Positions 38,684 through 48,169 of a stretch of 64,000 nt of DNA are shown one piece after another. Under the pieces are notes generated by a model. That model was not told the DNA's origin and searched no databases. It saw nothing but the letters and a program-made list of their open reading frames with translations. The stretch covers positions 434,001 through 498,000 of the forward strand of contig NZ_JAERRF010000001.1 of assembly GCF_016741875.1 (NCBI RefSeq). The letters are read 5' to 3'. The stretch's first letter is position 1. Each line of letters begins with the position of its first letter. Source of the stretch: Streptomyces coffeae (GTDB lineage Bacteria > Actinomycetota > Actinomycetes > Streptomycetales > Streptomycetaceae). The translations under genes were made by a program, and so were the position numbers.

Positions 38684-40437
38684 CAGTACTTACGCTCCAT
38701 CGGCTGGTAGCGGGTCTGCACGACCGGCTTGTAGTCGAGGCGGATGGACTCCGCGCCGTCCGCGCCCACCTCGCGGTACGCCATGGTGTGACGCATGAAG
38801 TTGACGTCGTCGCGGTTCGGGTAGTCCTCGCGGTAGTGACCGCCGCGCGACTCCTTGCGGGCCAGTGCGGAGATCGCCATGACCTCGGCCAGGTCGAGCA
38901 GGTTGCCCAGCTCGATGGCCTCCAGCAGGTCGGTGTTGAACCGCTTGCCCTTGTCCTGGACGCTGCAGTTCTTGTAGCGCTCGCGGAGGTGGCCGATTTC
39001 CTCGACGGCCTCCTTGAGCGTCTGCTCGGTGCGGAAGACCATGACGTTCTTGTCCATGGTCTCCTGGAGCGCCTTGCGGATCTCGGTGACCCGCTCGGTG
39101 CCGGTGGCGTCGCGCAGGTTCTCCACCTGGTCGTGGACGAGCCCGGCCGGGTCCTCCGGCAGCTCGACGAAGTCGGCCGTGGCGGCGTACTCCGCGGCGG
39201 CGATGCCCGCGCGGCGGCCGAAGACGTTGATGTCGAGCAGCGAGTTGGTGCCCAGGCGGTTGGCGCCGTGCACGGAGACACAGGCCACCTCGCCGGCGGC
39301 GTAGAGGCCGGGGACGACGGTGTCGTTGTCCGACAGCACCTCGCCCTCGACGTTGGTGGGAATGCCGCCCATCGTGTAGTGCGCGGTCGGCTGGATCGGG
39401 ATCGGGTCGGTGTACGGCTCGATGCCCAGGTAGGTGCGCGCGAACTCGGTGATGTCCGGCAGCTTGGCGTCCAGCTGCTCCGGCGGCAGGTGGGTGAGGT
39501 CCAGAAAGACGTGGTCGCCCTCGGGACCGCAGCCGCGGCCCTCGCGGATCTCGGTGTAGATGGAGCGCGAGACCACGTCACGCGAGGCGAGGTCCTTCAT
39601 GACCGGCGCGTACTTCTCCATGAAGCGCTCGCCGTCCTTGTTGCGGAGGATGCCGCCCTCACCACGGGCGCCCTCCGTCAGCAGGATGCCCATCCGCCAG
39701 ATGCCGGTCGGGTGGAACTGGAAGAACTCCATGTCCTCCAGCGGCAGCCCGCGCCGGTAGGCGACCGCCTGGCCGTCACCGGTGAGGGTGTGGGCGTTGG
39801 AGGTCACCTTGAAGAACTTGCCGCAGCCGCCGGAGGCGAAGACCACGGCCTTGGCCTGGAAGACGTGCAGCTCGCCGGTGGCCAGCTCATAGGCGACCAC
39901 ACCGGCGGTGCGCTTGACCCCGTCGACCTCGGTCATCAGCAGGTCCAGGACGTAGAACTCGTTGAAGAACTCCACGCCCTCCTTGACGCAGTTCTGGTAC
40001 AGCGTCTGGAGGATCATGTGGCCGGTGCGGTCCGAGGCGTAGCAGGACCGGCGCACCGGGGCCTCGCCGTGGTTACGGCTGTGGCCGCCGAAGCGGCGCT
40101 GGTCGATGGTGCCGTCCGGGGTCCGGTTGAACGGCAGGCCCATCTTCTCCAGGTCCAGGACCGAGTCGATGGCCTCCTTCGCCAGGATCTCGGCGGCGTC
40201 CTGGTCGACCAGGTAGTCGCCACCCTTGATCGTGTCGAAGGTGTGCCACTCCCAGTTGTCCTCCTCGACGTTCGCGAGGGCGGCGGCCATACCGCCCTGG
40301 GCGGCGCCGGTGTGGGAGCGGGTCGGGTACAGCTTGGTGAGCACCGCCGTGCGGCTGCGCTTGGTCGACTCGATGGCCGCGCGCATACCGGCGCCGCCGG
40401 CGCCCACGATGACGGTGTCGTACTTGTGGATCTTCAT
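38683..40437 (-). CDS. sdhA: Succinate dehydrogenase flavoprotein subunit
   Basis: Catalytic subunit oxidising succinate to fumarate. The 584-residue protein has the FAD loop [11 protein letters not shown] (about 11-21), the covalent-FAD histidine in [10 protein letters not shown] (about 40-49), the substrate loop with HPTGI, and the [15 protein letters not shown] segment. Full length for the actinobacterial/E. coli type. It is 24 bases downstream of sdhD. Confidence 0.97.
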   Translation of the reverse strand: MKIHKYDTVIVGAGGAGMRAAIESTKRSRTAVLTKLYPTRSHTGAAQGGMAAALANVEEDNWEWHTFDTIKGGDYLVDQDAAEILAKEAIDSVLDLEKMGLPFNRTPDGTIDQRRFGGHSRNHGEAPVRRSCYASDRTGHMILQTLYQNCVKEGVEFFNEFYVLDLLMTEVDGVKRTAGVVAYELATGELHVFQAKAVVFASGGCGKFFKVTSNAHTLTGDGQAVAYRRGLPLEDMEFFQFHPTGIWRMGILLTEGARGEGGILRNKDGERFMEKYAPVMKDLASRDVVSRSIYTEIREGRGCGPEGDHVFLDLTHLPPEQLDAKLPDITEFARTYLGIEPYTDPIPIQPTAHYTMGGIPTNVEGEVLSDNDTVVPGLYAAGEVACVSVHGANRLGTNSLLDINVFGRRAGIAAAEYAATADFVELPEDPAGLVHDQVENLRDATGTERVTEIRKALQETMDKNVMVFRTEQTLKEAVEEIGHLRERYKNCSVQDKGKRFNTDLLEAIELGNLLDLAEVMAISALARKESRGGHYREDYPNRDDVNFMRHTMAYREVGADGAESIRLDYKPVVQTRYQPMERKY

Positions 40438-40461
40438 GAGTGGATACCTCAGCCCCGGGGC

Positions 40462-40932
40462 CTAGCGGATGTTCGGGTCGAAGGTGAAGATCACCAGAGT
40501 GCCGAGCACGATGGTGAATCCTGCCGCCGTGTAGAGCAGCCCCTTCAGCCACAGGCGGGTGTTGTCCCGCTCCGCGTAGTCGTTGATGACCGTGCGCAGA
40601 CCGTTCGCGCCATGCAGCGTGGCGAGCCAGAGCATGATCAGGTCCCATGCCTGCCAGAACGGCGAGGCCCAGCGGCCCGCCACGAAGGCGAAGCCGATCT
40701 TGGAGACGCCGCCGTCGAGGACCAGCTGGATCAGCAGGTGGCCCAGGACCAGGACGACCAGCAGGATGCCGGACAGGCGCATGAAGAGCCAGCCGTACAT
40801 CTCGAAGTTGGTGCGGGTCGCCTTGGGCGTCTTACGGGTGCGGGCCCGCGGCGGCTCGATGACCGGGGCGGGGTGATCCACGTCGTACGCGCTGACCGCG
40901 TCGTTCGCGGGGGTGGTGGTCTCGGCGGACAT
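40462..40932 (-). CDS. sdhD: Succinate dehydrogenase membrane anchor subunit D
   Basis: A 156-residue hydrophobic subunit with a ~45-residue soluble N-terminal extension and three helices (about 50-72, 93-115 and 127-148). WLATLHGANGLRTVINDYAER carries the histidine expected to ligate heme b and residues near the quinone site. It starts three bases after sdhC. Confidence 0.93.
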   Translation of the reverse strand: MSAETTTPANDAVSAYDVDHPAPVIEPPRARTRKTPKATRTNFEMYGWLFMRLSGILLVVLVLGHLLIQLVLDGGVSKIGFAFVAGRWASPFWQAWDLIMLWLATLHGANGLRTVINDYAERDNTRLWLKGLLYTAAGFTIVLGTLVIFTFDPNIR

Positions 40933-40935
40933 GGG

Positions 40936-41316
40936 TCAGCTCCCGAACAGTTCGCGCAGGCTGTGCTGGAGGATGGGGTAGAAGGCCCCGGCCATCAGCA
41001 CGACCCAGATACCGACAACGGACCACAGCATCTGGCGCTGGTACTTCGGGCCCTTCGACCAGAAGTCCACGGCGATGACGCGCAGGCCGTTGAGGGCGTG
41101 GAACAGGATGGCGGCGACGAGGCCGTACTCCATCAGGTTCACGATGGGATTCTTGTACGTCGCGACCACGTCGTCGTACGCCTCAGGGGACACACGGACA
41201 AGCGAGGTGTCCAGGACGTGTACGAACAGGAAGAAGAAGATGAGGACGCCGGTGACTCGATGAGCCACCCAGGACCACATACCTTCCCGGCCGCGATACA
41301 GCGTTCCAGCCGGCAC
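40936..41316 (-). CDS. sdhC: Succinate dehydrogenase cytochrome b556 subunit
   Basis: A 126-residue, three-helix anchor (about 12-36, 57-80, 97-117). HRVTGVLIFFFLFVHVLD is the family signature and provides a conserved Ser/His quinone and heme environment; LFHALNGLR follows. First gene of the operon. The region between 41317 and about 41473 must hold the operon promoter. Confidence 0.95.
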   Translation of the reverse strand: MPAGTLYRGREGMWSWVAHRVTGVLIFFFLFVHVLDTSLVRVSPEAYDDVVATYKNPIVNLMEYGLVAAILFHALNGLRVIAVDFWSKGPKYQRQMLWSVVGIWVVLMAGAFYPILQHSLRELFGS

Positions 41317-41443
41317 GGAAAACCCTCCGGAAGCGGGGATTGGGGCCTGCCGGCTTCACTGTCGGTCTGGCCCGGCCGGGTACGGTCCACCGGCCCTGGC
41401 CATCGTAGCGACGTGTTGTCGGATCCTCCGCCCGGGGGTGCTC

Positions 41444-41487
41444 AGGTGTGATCAAAGAGGCACGGAGGTGTGATCAAAGGGGCACGT
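41444..41487. repeat. Tandem 22-bp direct repeats upstream of sdh and over the uraD stop
   Basis: AGGTGTGATCAAAGRGGCAC is repeated head to tail (41444-41465 and 41466-41487) with two differences. Each copy contains TGATCA. The second copy includes the stop codon of the OHCU decarboxylase gene; both lie 130-170 bases upstream of the sdhC start. Confidence 0.85.
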
Positions 41488-42085
41488 ACGGCCGATCAGG
41501 GGGCCCGGAACCGCATGATTCCCGGCAAACCGGCTGCTCCCGGGTCAGCCGGGCGAGCCGCCCACGGGCGATCCGCCGCAGTTCCTCCGCGGCGTTGCTC
41601 CGCTCCGTCTCGTGCTCATTGCCGAGCCGGGTGCGGATCCCGGTGAGCAGCCGGTCCAGCATCTCGTCGGGGTTCAGGCCGTCCAGGCAGATCACAAAGG
41701 CATGGCCGAACTGGCGCTCGTACTCGGCGTGAGCGGCTCGCAGCGCGGTGTGAGCGGCGAGGGTGCCCAGGCTGTCGGCGGCCGGCAGCGGATGGCCGAC
41801 CATCGCCTCGTCGGCCAATGCCTCGTCCAGATCGTCGGGGGTCAGGTCGTAGCTGGCCTCGTCCCCGGCGGCGAGCAGCGCCTCCCGATCCGGATACGGG
41901 CGGTGGGCCGCGATCAGCCGTGCCCAGCGGCGGCTGCCGCAGCATGCGAGCAGCGCCTCCTCGGCCGCCTCGGCGGTGGCGGCATTCAGCCGGTCGAGGC
42001 TGTGGACTGCGTCACGGGACCTGGACCTGGACAGCGTGGGCTCCTTGGACGCGCGTGGCTGGGGCACATGAGGCGAGCGGTTCAA
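41474..42085 (-). CDS. uraD: OHCU decarboxylase-like protein (urate degradation)
   Basis: Up to 203 residues. The all-helical fold signature is clear: LNAATAEAAEEALLACCGSRRWA near the N-terminus, VGHPLP at the usual active-site histidine, and YERQFGHAFVICLDGLNPDEMLDRLLTGIRTRLGN. In characterised enzymes a WS-x-x-EQ segment with a catalytic Glu follows the histidine; here the region reads LGTLAAHTALRAAHAEYE and I cannot place that Glu, so activity is uncertain. The start is unclear: TTG 42085 and GTG 42067 lack ribosome sites, while CTG 42034 has AAGGAG six bases upstream. No other urate genes adjoin. Confidence 0.7.
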   Translation of the reverse strand: MNRSPHVPQPRASKEPTLSRSRSRDAVHSLDRLNAATAEAAEEALLACCGSRRWARLIAAHRPYPDREALLAAGDEASYDLTPDDLDEALADEAMVGHPLPAADSLGTLAAHTALRAAHAEYERQFGHAFVICLDGLNPDEMLDRLLTGIRTRLGNEHETERSNAAEELRRIARGRLARLTREQPVCRESCGSGPPDRPYVPL

Positions 42086-42277
42086 GGGGGTGGCATGACA
42101 TTGAGGGGATGCATGAGGGGCCTGTGCTGGGGGCGTGAGCAGTACACGCTAACGAGGTGAACAGGCCGGTGTGCCGCAGAGGGCGTAAATTCACCCGTAC
42201 GGGGACGTTTTGTCGAAGGGAGTGGACGAGATGCCGAGGCGCAGGGCGGATTTCGCCTGAGGCGGGAGGTTTGCGCC

Positions 42278-43888
42278 ATGAGGATGCCCCGGAGAGTCAC
42301 CCGGGCCGGTTGCGTCCGCGGCACCGTCGCCGGTGCCGCCGCCACCTTCGTCCTCATAGCACTCGGCTGTCAGCAACCCACGCAATCCTCCCCGTCCGGT
42401 TCCCCGGCCGCCTCGCCCTCGGAGTCCCCCTCGGCCTCGGCGCCCGGCACGACGCACTCCCGCCCGCCCCGCACCATCCCCTCGGTCCGTGACTTCGCCC
42501 CCGGGACCGGATCCGGCTGGCGGCCCGGCGACAACAGCCGGGTGGTGGCCAACCTCAAGGGCCCGCTCGCCGACGAGGCCCGGATGATCGCCGACGAGCT
42601 GGACATCGAGGCCGTCTCCGGCAAGCCCCACCGCGGCGATCTCTCCCTGGCGCTGAAACACGGACAGCGCGGCGGCCGCGAGGGCTACACCCTCACCGTC
42701 AAGGACGGCAGCGCCCGGATCACCGGCGCCGACGACACCGGCGTCTTCTACGGCACCCGCACCGTGAAACAGGCGCTGCGCTCCGGCGACCGCGTCCCCG
42801 CGGGCGTGATCCACGACTGGCCCGCCCGCGCCCAGCGCGGCCTCAACCTCGACATCGCGCGCAAGTTCTACTCCGCCTCGTGGATCGAGGCACGGCTGCG
42901 CGAGATGGCCGATCTCAAGCTCAACCAGCTCGGGCTGCATTTCTCGAACGACCAGGCGTTCCGCCTCCAGAGCACCACCCACCCCGAGATCGTCGCCGAG
43001 CGGCATCTCACCAAGATCGAGGTCCGGCGGATCGTCGCCCTCGCCCAGCGGCTGCACATCACCGTCATCCCCGAGATCGACTCGCCCGGCCACCTTGGCG
43101 CGATCATCGACGCCCACCCCCAGCTCCAGCTGCGCAACGCCTCCGGGACCCGGTTCATGGGCGCCGTGGACATCTCCGATCCGGGCGCCGCGCGGATCGT
43201 GGACGAGCTGATGCGCGAGTACGCACCGCTGTTCCCCGGCCGCTACTGGCATCTGGGCGCCGATGAGTATCTGGCGCTCACCGTCAAGGACCCCCAGGCG
43301 TCGTTCCCGCAGCTGGCCGCCGCCGCCCAGCGGAAGTACGGACCCCAGGCGACGGTCCAGGACCTGGCCACCGGCTGGCTGAACGACCGGGCGGCCGTCG
43401 CGCGGTCGCTGGGCAAGCAGCCCAAGGCGTGGAACGACGGCTTCTTCGCCGGGGGTGTGGTCACCCCCGACCGGAACATCGAGGTCGAGTACTGGACGGG
43501 GCGGCTGAAGTGGCCCGCCCGGCAGCCGGAGGAGTATCTGAGCGAGGGCCGGAAGGTGGTCAATCTCAACTCCGAGTACCTCTACTACGTCCTCGGCGAG
43601 CCCAACAGCTTCTTTTACCCCACAGGCGAACGCATCTACGAACAGTGGACACCCGGGACCCTGCGCGGCACCAAGCCCGTCGCCGACAAGGAGCTGACCC
43701 GACCCGACCGGGTGCTCGGCGCGCGCTTCGCGGTCTGGTCCGACCAGCCAGGGGCACAGACCCAGGCGCAGGTCGCCCACGGCATCCGGCTGCCGCTCGC
43801 GGCGCTTGCCCAACGGCTGTGGGATCCCGGAAAGCCGCCGCTGAGCTGGGATGACTTCACCAAGCTCGCTGATCGGCTGGGCGTCTGA
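42278..43888 (+). CDS. Secreted beta-N-acetylhexosaminidase, GH20 lipoprotein
   Basis: Releases terminal GlcNAc from chitin or peptidoglycan-derived oligosaccharides outside the cell. In 536 residues: Arg-rich N-terminus, hydrophobic stretch and a likely lipobox ALGC (residues 28-31), a Ser/Pro linker, a GH20b-type N-domain, and the catalytic barrel with IPEIDSPGH and the GH20 Asp-Glu pair in HLGADEYLAL (about 326-335). WNDGFF and EVEYWTG are further barrel residues. GGGAGG precedes ATG 42278. Confidence 0.92.
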   Translation: MRMPRRVTRAGCVRGTVAGAAATFVLIALGCQQPTQSSPSGSPAASPSESPSASAPGTTHSRPPRTIPSVRDFAPGTGSGWRPGDNSRVVANLKGPLADEARMIADELDIEAVSGKPHRGDLSLALKHGQRGGREGYTLTVKDGSARITGADDTGVFYGTRTVKQALRSGDRVPAGVIHDWPARAQRGLNLDIARKFYSASWIEARLREMADLKLNQLGLHFSNDQAFRLQSTTHPEIVAERHLTKIEVRRIVALAQRLHITVIPEIDSPGHLGAIIDAHPQLQLRNASGTRFMGAVDISDPGAARIVDELMREYAPLFPGRYWHLGADEYLALTVKDPQASFPQLAAAAQRKYGPQATVQDLATGWLNDRAAVARSLGKQPKAWNDGFFAGGVVTPDRNIEVEYWTGRLKWPARQPEEYLSEGRKVVNLNSEYLYYVLGEPNSFFYPTGERIYEQWTPGTLRGTKPVADKELTRPDRVLGARFAVWSDQPGAQTQAQVAHGIRLPLAALAQRLWDPGKPPLSWDDFTKLADRLGV

Positions 43889-43904
43889 GACGCGGGAGGA
43901 GGAA

Positions 43905-43953
43905 GGACGGCCGGGGCCGCCACCCCCCACAGGAGAGGCCCCGGCCGCCGTCC
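43905..43953 (+). terminator. Hairpin terminator after the hexosaminidase gene
   Basis: GGACGGCCGGGGCC (43905-43918) pairs imperfectly with GGCCCCGGCCGCCGTCC (43937-43953). The remaining ~230 bases up to the next start hold no other feature I can support. Confidence 0.7.
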
Positions 43954-44182
43954 AGCGTGGGCCCGCGTGGAGCCCTCACTCCCTACAGCGTCGCATGCCT
44001 CGAATACGTCACACCTGTGGTGGGGATGAAACCTCGGGTGCCCGGAGCGCGTCCGGGGGGCCCTTCGGCTCTGGACGCGACCGGGCGAATGCCCGTAACG
44101 TGCAGGTCCGCGCCGTGGGCGCGGTCAATTGCTTAACTTCGCGCGTGGCCTGGTGCGGGCCACGTCCCCAGGGGGACTCAAA

Positions 44183-45163
44183 ATGTATCCGTGCGGGAAC
44201 TGCCGCGCTGTCGCCGTCGGGCCCGACGGACGCTGCGCGGCATGTGGCACATTCCAGCAGCAGTATCAGCAGCCGCAGGCGCCCGGAGGCTACCCCGTCG
44301 CACCCGCGGCCGGAATGCCGGCCGGAGGTGTCGATCTGCGCCGTGGGCTCGCGACCACGCTCACCGTGCTGTTCAGCCTGGCGCTGCCCGCGCTGATTCT
44401 GGTGCTGGTGGGCCGGGGCGGCCAGTGGAGCGTCATCGGTGACATGCTCGACGGGGAAATGGTCACGCAGCGGGACCTGGACGACGCGGACGACTTCTTC
44501 CTCGGCACCTGGGTCATCTTTATGCTGCTCACCCTCGCGATCGCCGTGGTCTGGGCCGTCTGGTTCCGGAAGCTGCGGCTGAACGCCGAGGTCTTCGCGC
44601 CGGGCGGGCACCGCTTCAGCACCGGCTGGGCGGCCGGTGCCTGGTTCACCCCGGTGGTGAACCTGTGGTTCCCCAAGCAGATCGCCAATGACATCTGGCG
44701 CGCCAGTTCCCCTCAGGGCCCCGCCGCGGCCAACCGCGGGCTGCTCAACGCCTGGTGGGTCACCTGGATCGTCGCCATGGTCGCGAACGGCATCGGCAAC
44801 ATCCGCTACTCCGCCCTCCGCAACAAGGTGGAGAGTGACAACTACTCCCCTTCCCTGTCGGAGGCGAAGGACGACGTCGAGAGTCTGCATGACATCCTCG
44901 CCTTCGATATGTTCGCGGCCGTGATCCTGATGGCGGCGGCGGTCCTGGCGCTGCTGCTGGTCCGCCAGATCACCGCCATGCAGGAGCAGCGTGCGGCGCT
45001 GCCCCCGCAGGTGGCGCCGATGGGCGGTCCGGGCTATGGGGCGGGCGGCCCGTCGCCGTACGGCGTCCCGCCGCAGGGACAGCCGCCGTACGGCACCCCG
45101 CAGATGCCCCCGCCGCCGCCCGGTCAGCCGGGCCAGCAGTACCCTCCTTACGGCCACGGCTAG
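44183..45163 (+). CDS. DUF4328 multispan membrane protein with N-terminal zinc ribbon
   Basis: A 326-residue protein. The N-terminus has two CxxC pairs (PCGNC and CAACG), a small zinc-ribbon-like knot. A Gln/Pro linker is followed by hydrophobic segments at about 60-80, 108-128, 150-170, 190-212 and 245-270, and by a Pro/Tyr/Gln-rich tail. The core (FSTGWAAGAWFTPVVNLWFP) matches DUF4328, unknown function. ATG 44183 has GGGGGA upstream. It lies just before an ECF sigma factor operon, 45 bases away. Confidence 0.85.
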   Translation: MYPCGNCRAVAVGPDGRCAACGTFQQQYQQPQAPGGYPVAPAAGMPAGGVDLRRGLATTLTVLFSLALPALILVLVGRGGQWSVIGDMLDGEMVTQRDLDDADDFFLGTWVIFMLLTLAIAVVWAVWFRKLRLNAEVFAPGGHRFSTGWAAGAWFTPVVNLWFPKQIANDIWRASSPQGPAAANRGLLNAWWVTWIVAMVANGIGNIRYSALRNKVESDNYSPSLSEAKDDVESLHDILAFDMFAAVILMAAAVLALLLVRQITAMQEQRAALPPQVAPMGGPGYGAGGPSPYGVPPQGQPPYGTPQMPPPPPGQPGQQYPPYGHG

Positions 45164-45208
45164 ACCATCGCGGGCGATCGCGGACCTCAGAACCTCCGAG
45201 GGCAGGAA

Positions 45209-45895
45209 GTGAGCGTGCAGGGGGACGACGCGGAACTGACCGCCGCGGTGCGTGCGGCACAGGACGGGGACGAGATCGCCTTCCGGACCGTTTACCGGTC
45301 GGTACACCCTCGCCTCCTCGGCTACGTACGCACCCTGGTCGGCGATGGCGACGCGGAGGACATCACCTCGGAGGCGTGGCTCCAGATAGCTCGTGATCTG
45401 CAACGTTTCAGTGGAGACGCGGACCGCTTCCGCGGCTGGGCGGCCCGGATAGCCCGCAACCGCGCACTGGACCACATACGGATGCGCGGTCGTCGCCCGG
45501 CCATCGGCGGCGACGAGACGGAGCTGGAGACCCGGGCCTCGGAGGCGGACACCGCGGGCGAGGCGATGGAGGCCCTGGGCACCGGCCGCGCGCTCGGGCT
45601 CATCGCCCAGCTGCCGCAGGACCAGGCCGAGGCCGTGGTGCTGCGGGTGGTCCTCGGCCTCGACGCGAAGAGCGCGGCCTCGGTGCTCGGCAAGCGGCCG
45701 GGCGCCGTGCGCACCGCGGCCCACCGCGGACTGCGGAAGCTCGCTGATCTGATCGATCCCCGGGCGGGGGGTGATCCGACCACCCTCGACGGGATTCCCG
45801 TGCAACGTGAGTCGCCTGGGAAGGCAACCAACTCGGGGGTGGCGAAGTCTGCGGGTGTGACGGATTCGTGCGCGCCAACGCAGAAGGACATGTGA
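45209..45895 (+). CDS. ECF-type RNA polymerase sigma factor
   Basis: A 228-residue sigma-70 family protein: region 2 (AFRTVYRSVHPRLLGYVRTLVGD, DAEDITSEAWLQIARDL, FRGWAARIARNRALDHIRMR) and region 4 (LPQDQAEAVVLRVVLGLDAKSAASVLGKRPGAVRTAAHRGLRKL). A 45-residue tail follows region 4. It starts with GTG and its stop overlaps the start of the membrane protein gene that follows by one base (TGATG), the classical arrangement for a sigma factor and its anti-sigma factor. Confidence 0.9.
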   Translation: MSVQGDDAELTAAVRAAQDGDEIAFRTVYRSVHPRLLGYVRTLVGDGDAEDITSEAWLQIARDLQRFSGDADRFRGWAARIARNRALDHIRMRGRRPAIGGDETELETRASEADTAGEAMEALGTGRALGLIAQLPQDQAEAVVLRVVLGLDAKSAASVLGKRPGAVRTAAHRGLRKLADLIDPRAGGDPTTLDGIPVQRESPGKATNSGVAKSAGVTDSCAPTQKDM

Positions 45896-47082
45896 TGGCC
45901 GAAGACAACCGCTACAGCTGGCTGGATGACAGTGCCGCGGAGCGGTTGCTTCGTGGCGAACCGGTCGTGGGGCAGCACGGCGTCCCAGTTGACCGGCACG
46001 ACCAGTCGTGTGCCGAAGCGGAACGGCTGGCCGCTGTGCTCTCCGCCGTTGCCGAGGAGACCCGCCTCGCGTCCGGACCCACGGACGGCGCGCTTCCGCT
46101 TCCCGGTGAGGAGGCGGCCGTATCCGCCTTCATGGCGGCCCGTGAGAAGTTCGCCGAGGCGGCCGAAGCCGCGATGCCCGACTCCGCGCGGTCCGGCGGC
46201 GGCCTGCGTATTCTGCGTGGCGGCCGCTTCGGTGCCCGGCGGCAGCTGCGCGCGGGCATGGTGGCCGCGCTGGCGGGCTGTGCGCTCAGCGGTTTCGCGG
46301 TCGCGGCCGCGGCGGGTGTGCTGCCCACGCCGTTCAGCGGGGGCGGCGACCCGGCCCCCTCGGTGAGCATTCCGGGTGGCCCTTCCTCGGGCAGCGGTCC
46401 GGTCCGTCCGGAAATCTCCCAGGGCGGCACCACTTCCTCGCCCGGCCCGAGCGGCTCCGGCGACAACGATGCCAGCGGCCCGTCCTCCAACGGCGGCCAG
46501 GGTTCGGCCGCGCCGACTGAGGACGGCAAGGGCTGGGGCAAGGACAACGGTGACAAGCGTCACCCCACCTCTTCCCCGGGCAGCGGGCGGCACAGCGGAC
46601 CGTGGGCGTTGGACGCCTGCCGCCGCTATCTGGCCGCGGAGTACGGCGAGGGCAGCGGACTGGACCGCAGATCGCTGTACAAGCTGAAGAAGTCCGCGGG
46701 CCGGTCCAGCGTCCACGGCTACTGCGCCCAGCTCCTCGCCGACAACGGCGCACAGCTGCCGCGTACCGGTTCCGACGGCAATGACGCCGGCGGTACGGAC
46801 GGCAGCGCGGACGACAGCGGCGGGTCCGGTGGCAGCGGGGGCTCGGACGACGGCGGCTCCGGCGGCTCTGACGACGGCGGCTCCGGCGGCTCTGACGACG
46901 GCGGTTCCGGCGAAGGTGATCCCGGTGGCTCCGGTCAGGACGGCGGGTCCGGCAGCCACCACTCCGAACCGCCGCCTCCGACGCCATCCGCACCGGCCGA
47001 GACCTCGGCCGACGGCACGGTGACGACCGGCTCCGCGGCCCAGGAAAGTCCCGCGAAGACCGCCGATCCGACCGCCGGTTGA
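45895..47082 (+). CDS. Membrane-anchored putative anti-sigma partner, low-complexity extracytoplasmic tail
   Basis: A 395-residue protein coupled to the sigma gene. Cytoplasmic N-terminal ~120 residues (AAERLLRGEPV, AERLAAVLSAVAEETR) could bind sigma; one membrane helix at about 121-142 (MVAALAGCALSGFAVAAAAGV). Outside: Ser/Gly/Pro linker, a short cysteine-bracketed domain (ACRRYLAAEYGEG to VHGYCAQLL, about 240-282), then a GGSGGSDD-type repeat (46840-46940) and a Pro/Ala/Thr end. No HxxxCxxC zinc motif, so it is not a ZAS-type anti-sigma factor. Anti-sigma function is inferred from position. Confidence 0.75.
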   Translation: MAEDNRYSWLDDSAAERLLRGEPVVGQHGVPVDRHDQSCAEAERLAAVLSAVAEETRLASGPTDGALPLPGEEAAVSAFMAAREKFAEAAEAAMPDSARSGGGLRILRGGRFGARRQLRAGMVAALAGCALSGFAVAAAAGVLPTPFSGGGDPAPSVSIPGGPSSGSGPVRPEISQGGTTSSPGPSGSGDNDASGPSSNGGQGSAAPTEDGKGWGKDNGDKRHPTSSPGSGRHSGPWALDACRRYLAAEYGEGSGLDRRSLYKLKKSAGRSSVHGYCAQLLADNGAQLPRTGSDGNDAGGTDGSADDSGGSGGSGGSDDGGSGGSDDGGSGGSDDGGSGEGDPGGSGQDGGSGSHHSEPPPPTPSAPAETSADGTVTTGSAAQESPAKTADPTAG

Positions 47083-47200
47083 GCGCTCAAGGTCTTAGGT
47101 GTGACGTTTTTTTCAGGGGTGACGCTGTAAGAAACGGGCCGACTGGTCATCGGCCGCGCGGGAGCCGAGGTTCCCCCCGTACCGACGGCACCGCGCATCC

Positions 47201-47239
47201 GGCGCGGGCAGGGCACGTTCCCCCGGCCCTGCCCGCGCC
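47201..47239. terminator. Bidirectional hairpin terminator
   Basis: A perfect 14-bp stem (47201-47214 with 47226-47239, GGCGCGGGCAGGGC) lies between the convergent anti-sigma-like and L,D-transpeptidase genes. Confidence 0.88.
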
Positions 47240-47263
47240 ACTCTTCTGTGGGTGACGACCGCC

Positions 47264-48169
47264 TCAGGGGAAGACCACGACCTTGTCTCCGGCCCTCACC
47301 TGGCCGAACACCGAGGCGATCTTCTTCTTGTCCCGGACGTTGACACACCCGTGCGAGGCACCGGCATAGCCGCGGGCGGCGAAGTCCGCCGAGTAGTGCA
47401 CCGCCTGGCCGCCGCTGAAGAACATCGCGTACGGCATCGGGGTGTGGTAGATCGTCGAGACATGGTCCCGGCTCTTGAAGTTGACCTGGAACAGGCCCTC
47501 CCGGGTCGGGGTGTACTGCGAGCCGAAGCGCACGTCCATCGCCGAGACCACCCGCCCGTCGATCATCCAGGACAGGGTGCGGCTGCTCTTGCTGATGCAC
47601 AGCACCCGCCCGGTCAGACAGCGGCGGTCGGGCTTGGCCGGTGGCAGGGTGGTCGGCGGATACAGCTCGTCCCGCGCGGGCGGCCGGCTCCGGGAGCACA
47701 GCGAGCTCCAGGTGCGCCGGTCGACCGAACCCGTGGCCACCAGCCCGTGGCCGCGCTGGTAGGAGAGCACCGACTCCCGGGTGACCGGGCCGTAGTACCC
47801 GGTCGGATTGCGGCCGAACAGATCCAGCTGACGCAGCCGCGCCTGTAACTCGCGCACCCGCTCACCGCTGGTGCCCACCGCGATCACCGCCGGGGCGACC
47901 CGGGGCGCGGTACCGCGCCGCGGCGCCCGGACCTCGGGCCGCGCCGGACGGGCCCGGACCGGTCTGTGCTCGGCCTTGTGCCGCGGCTTGTGGGTGAAGG
48001 TGCGGTGCGGCCGCGGGGCGTCCCGCGCGGGCGCGCTCGCACTCGTCCGGGCCTGCGGTCTGTCCTGGCTCCGTCCGTCCGCGGTCACCGACCCCGCCCT
48101 GCATCCCGCGAGCAGCGCCGCGGCCGTGGCCGTGGCGAGCGCGGTGCGGATCACCGGCCTCCGGTGCAT
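47264..48169 (-). CDS. L,D-transpeptidase lipoprotein with peptidoglycan-binding domain
   Basis: A 301-residue envelope enzyme forming 3-3 peptidoglycan cross-links. Signal with lipobox LAGC (about 20-23), Arg/Pro-rich linker, PG_binding_1 domain (about 97-157; RVRELQARLRQLDLF, YGPVTRESVLSYQR), then the YkuD domain with the catalytic HYSADFA histidine region and SHGCVNV (about 273-279), the active-site cysteine motif. Ends in VVVFP. The two cysteines before YkuD (RRCLTGRVLCIS) may form a disulfide. Confidence 0.93.
   Translation of the reverse strand: MHRRPVIRTALATATAAALLAGCRAGSVTADGRSQDRPQARTSASAPARDAPRPHRTFTHKPRHKAEHRPVRARPARPEVRAPRRGTAPRVAPAVIAVGTSGERVRELQARLRQLDLFGRNPTGYYGPVTRESVLSYQRGHGLVATGSVDRRTWSSLCSRSRPPARDELYPPTTLPPAKPDRRCLTGRVLCISKSSRTLSWMIDGRVVSAMDVRFGSQYTPTREGLFQVNFKSRDHVSTIYHTPMPYAMFFSGGQAVHYSADFAARGYAGASHGCVNVRDKKKIASVFGQVRAGDKVVVFP

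Noticed and set aside
38788..41451. 887-codon plus-strand open frame across the sdh operon
   Set aside because: Antisense shadow of sdhABCD caused by high GC; the minus-strand genes have full family motifs and no ribosome site starts the antisense frame.
46840..46940. Gly/Ser/Asp repeat considered as a frameshifted region
   Set aside because: The frame stays open with regular six-residue periodicity and continues to a normal end, so it is a low-complexity tail.
45895..47082. Zinc-binding (ZAS) anti-sigma factor
   Set aside because: The HxxxCxxC motif is absent from the cytoplasmic part; only position supports an anti-sigma role.
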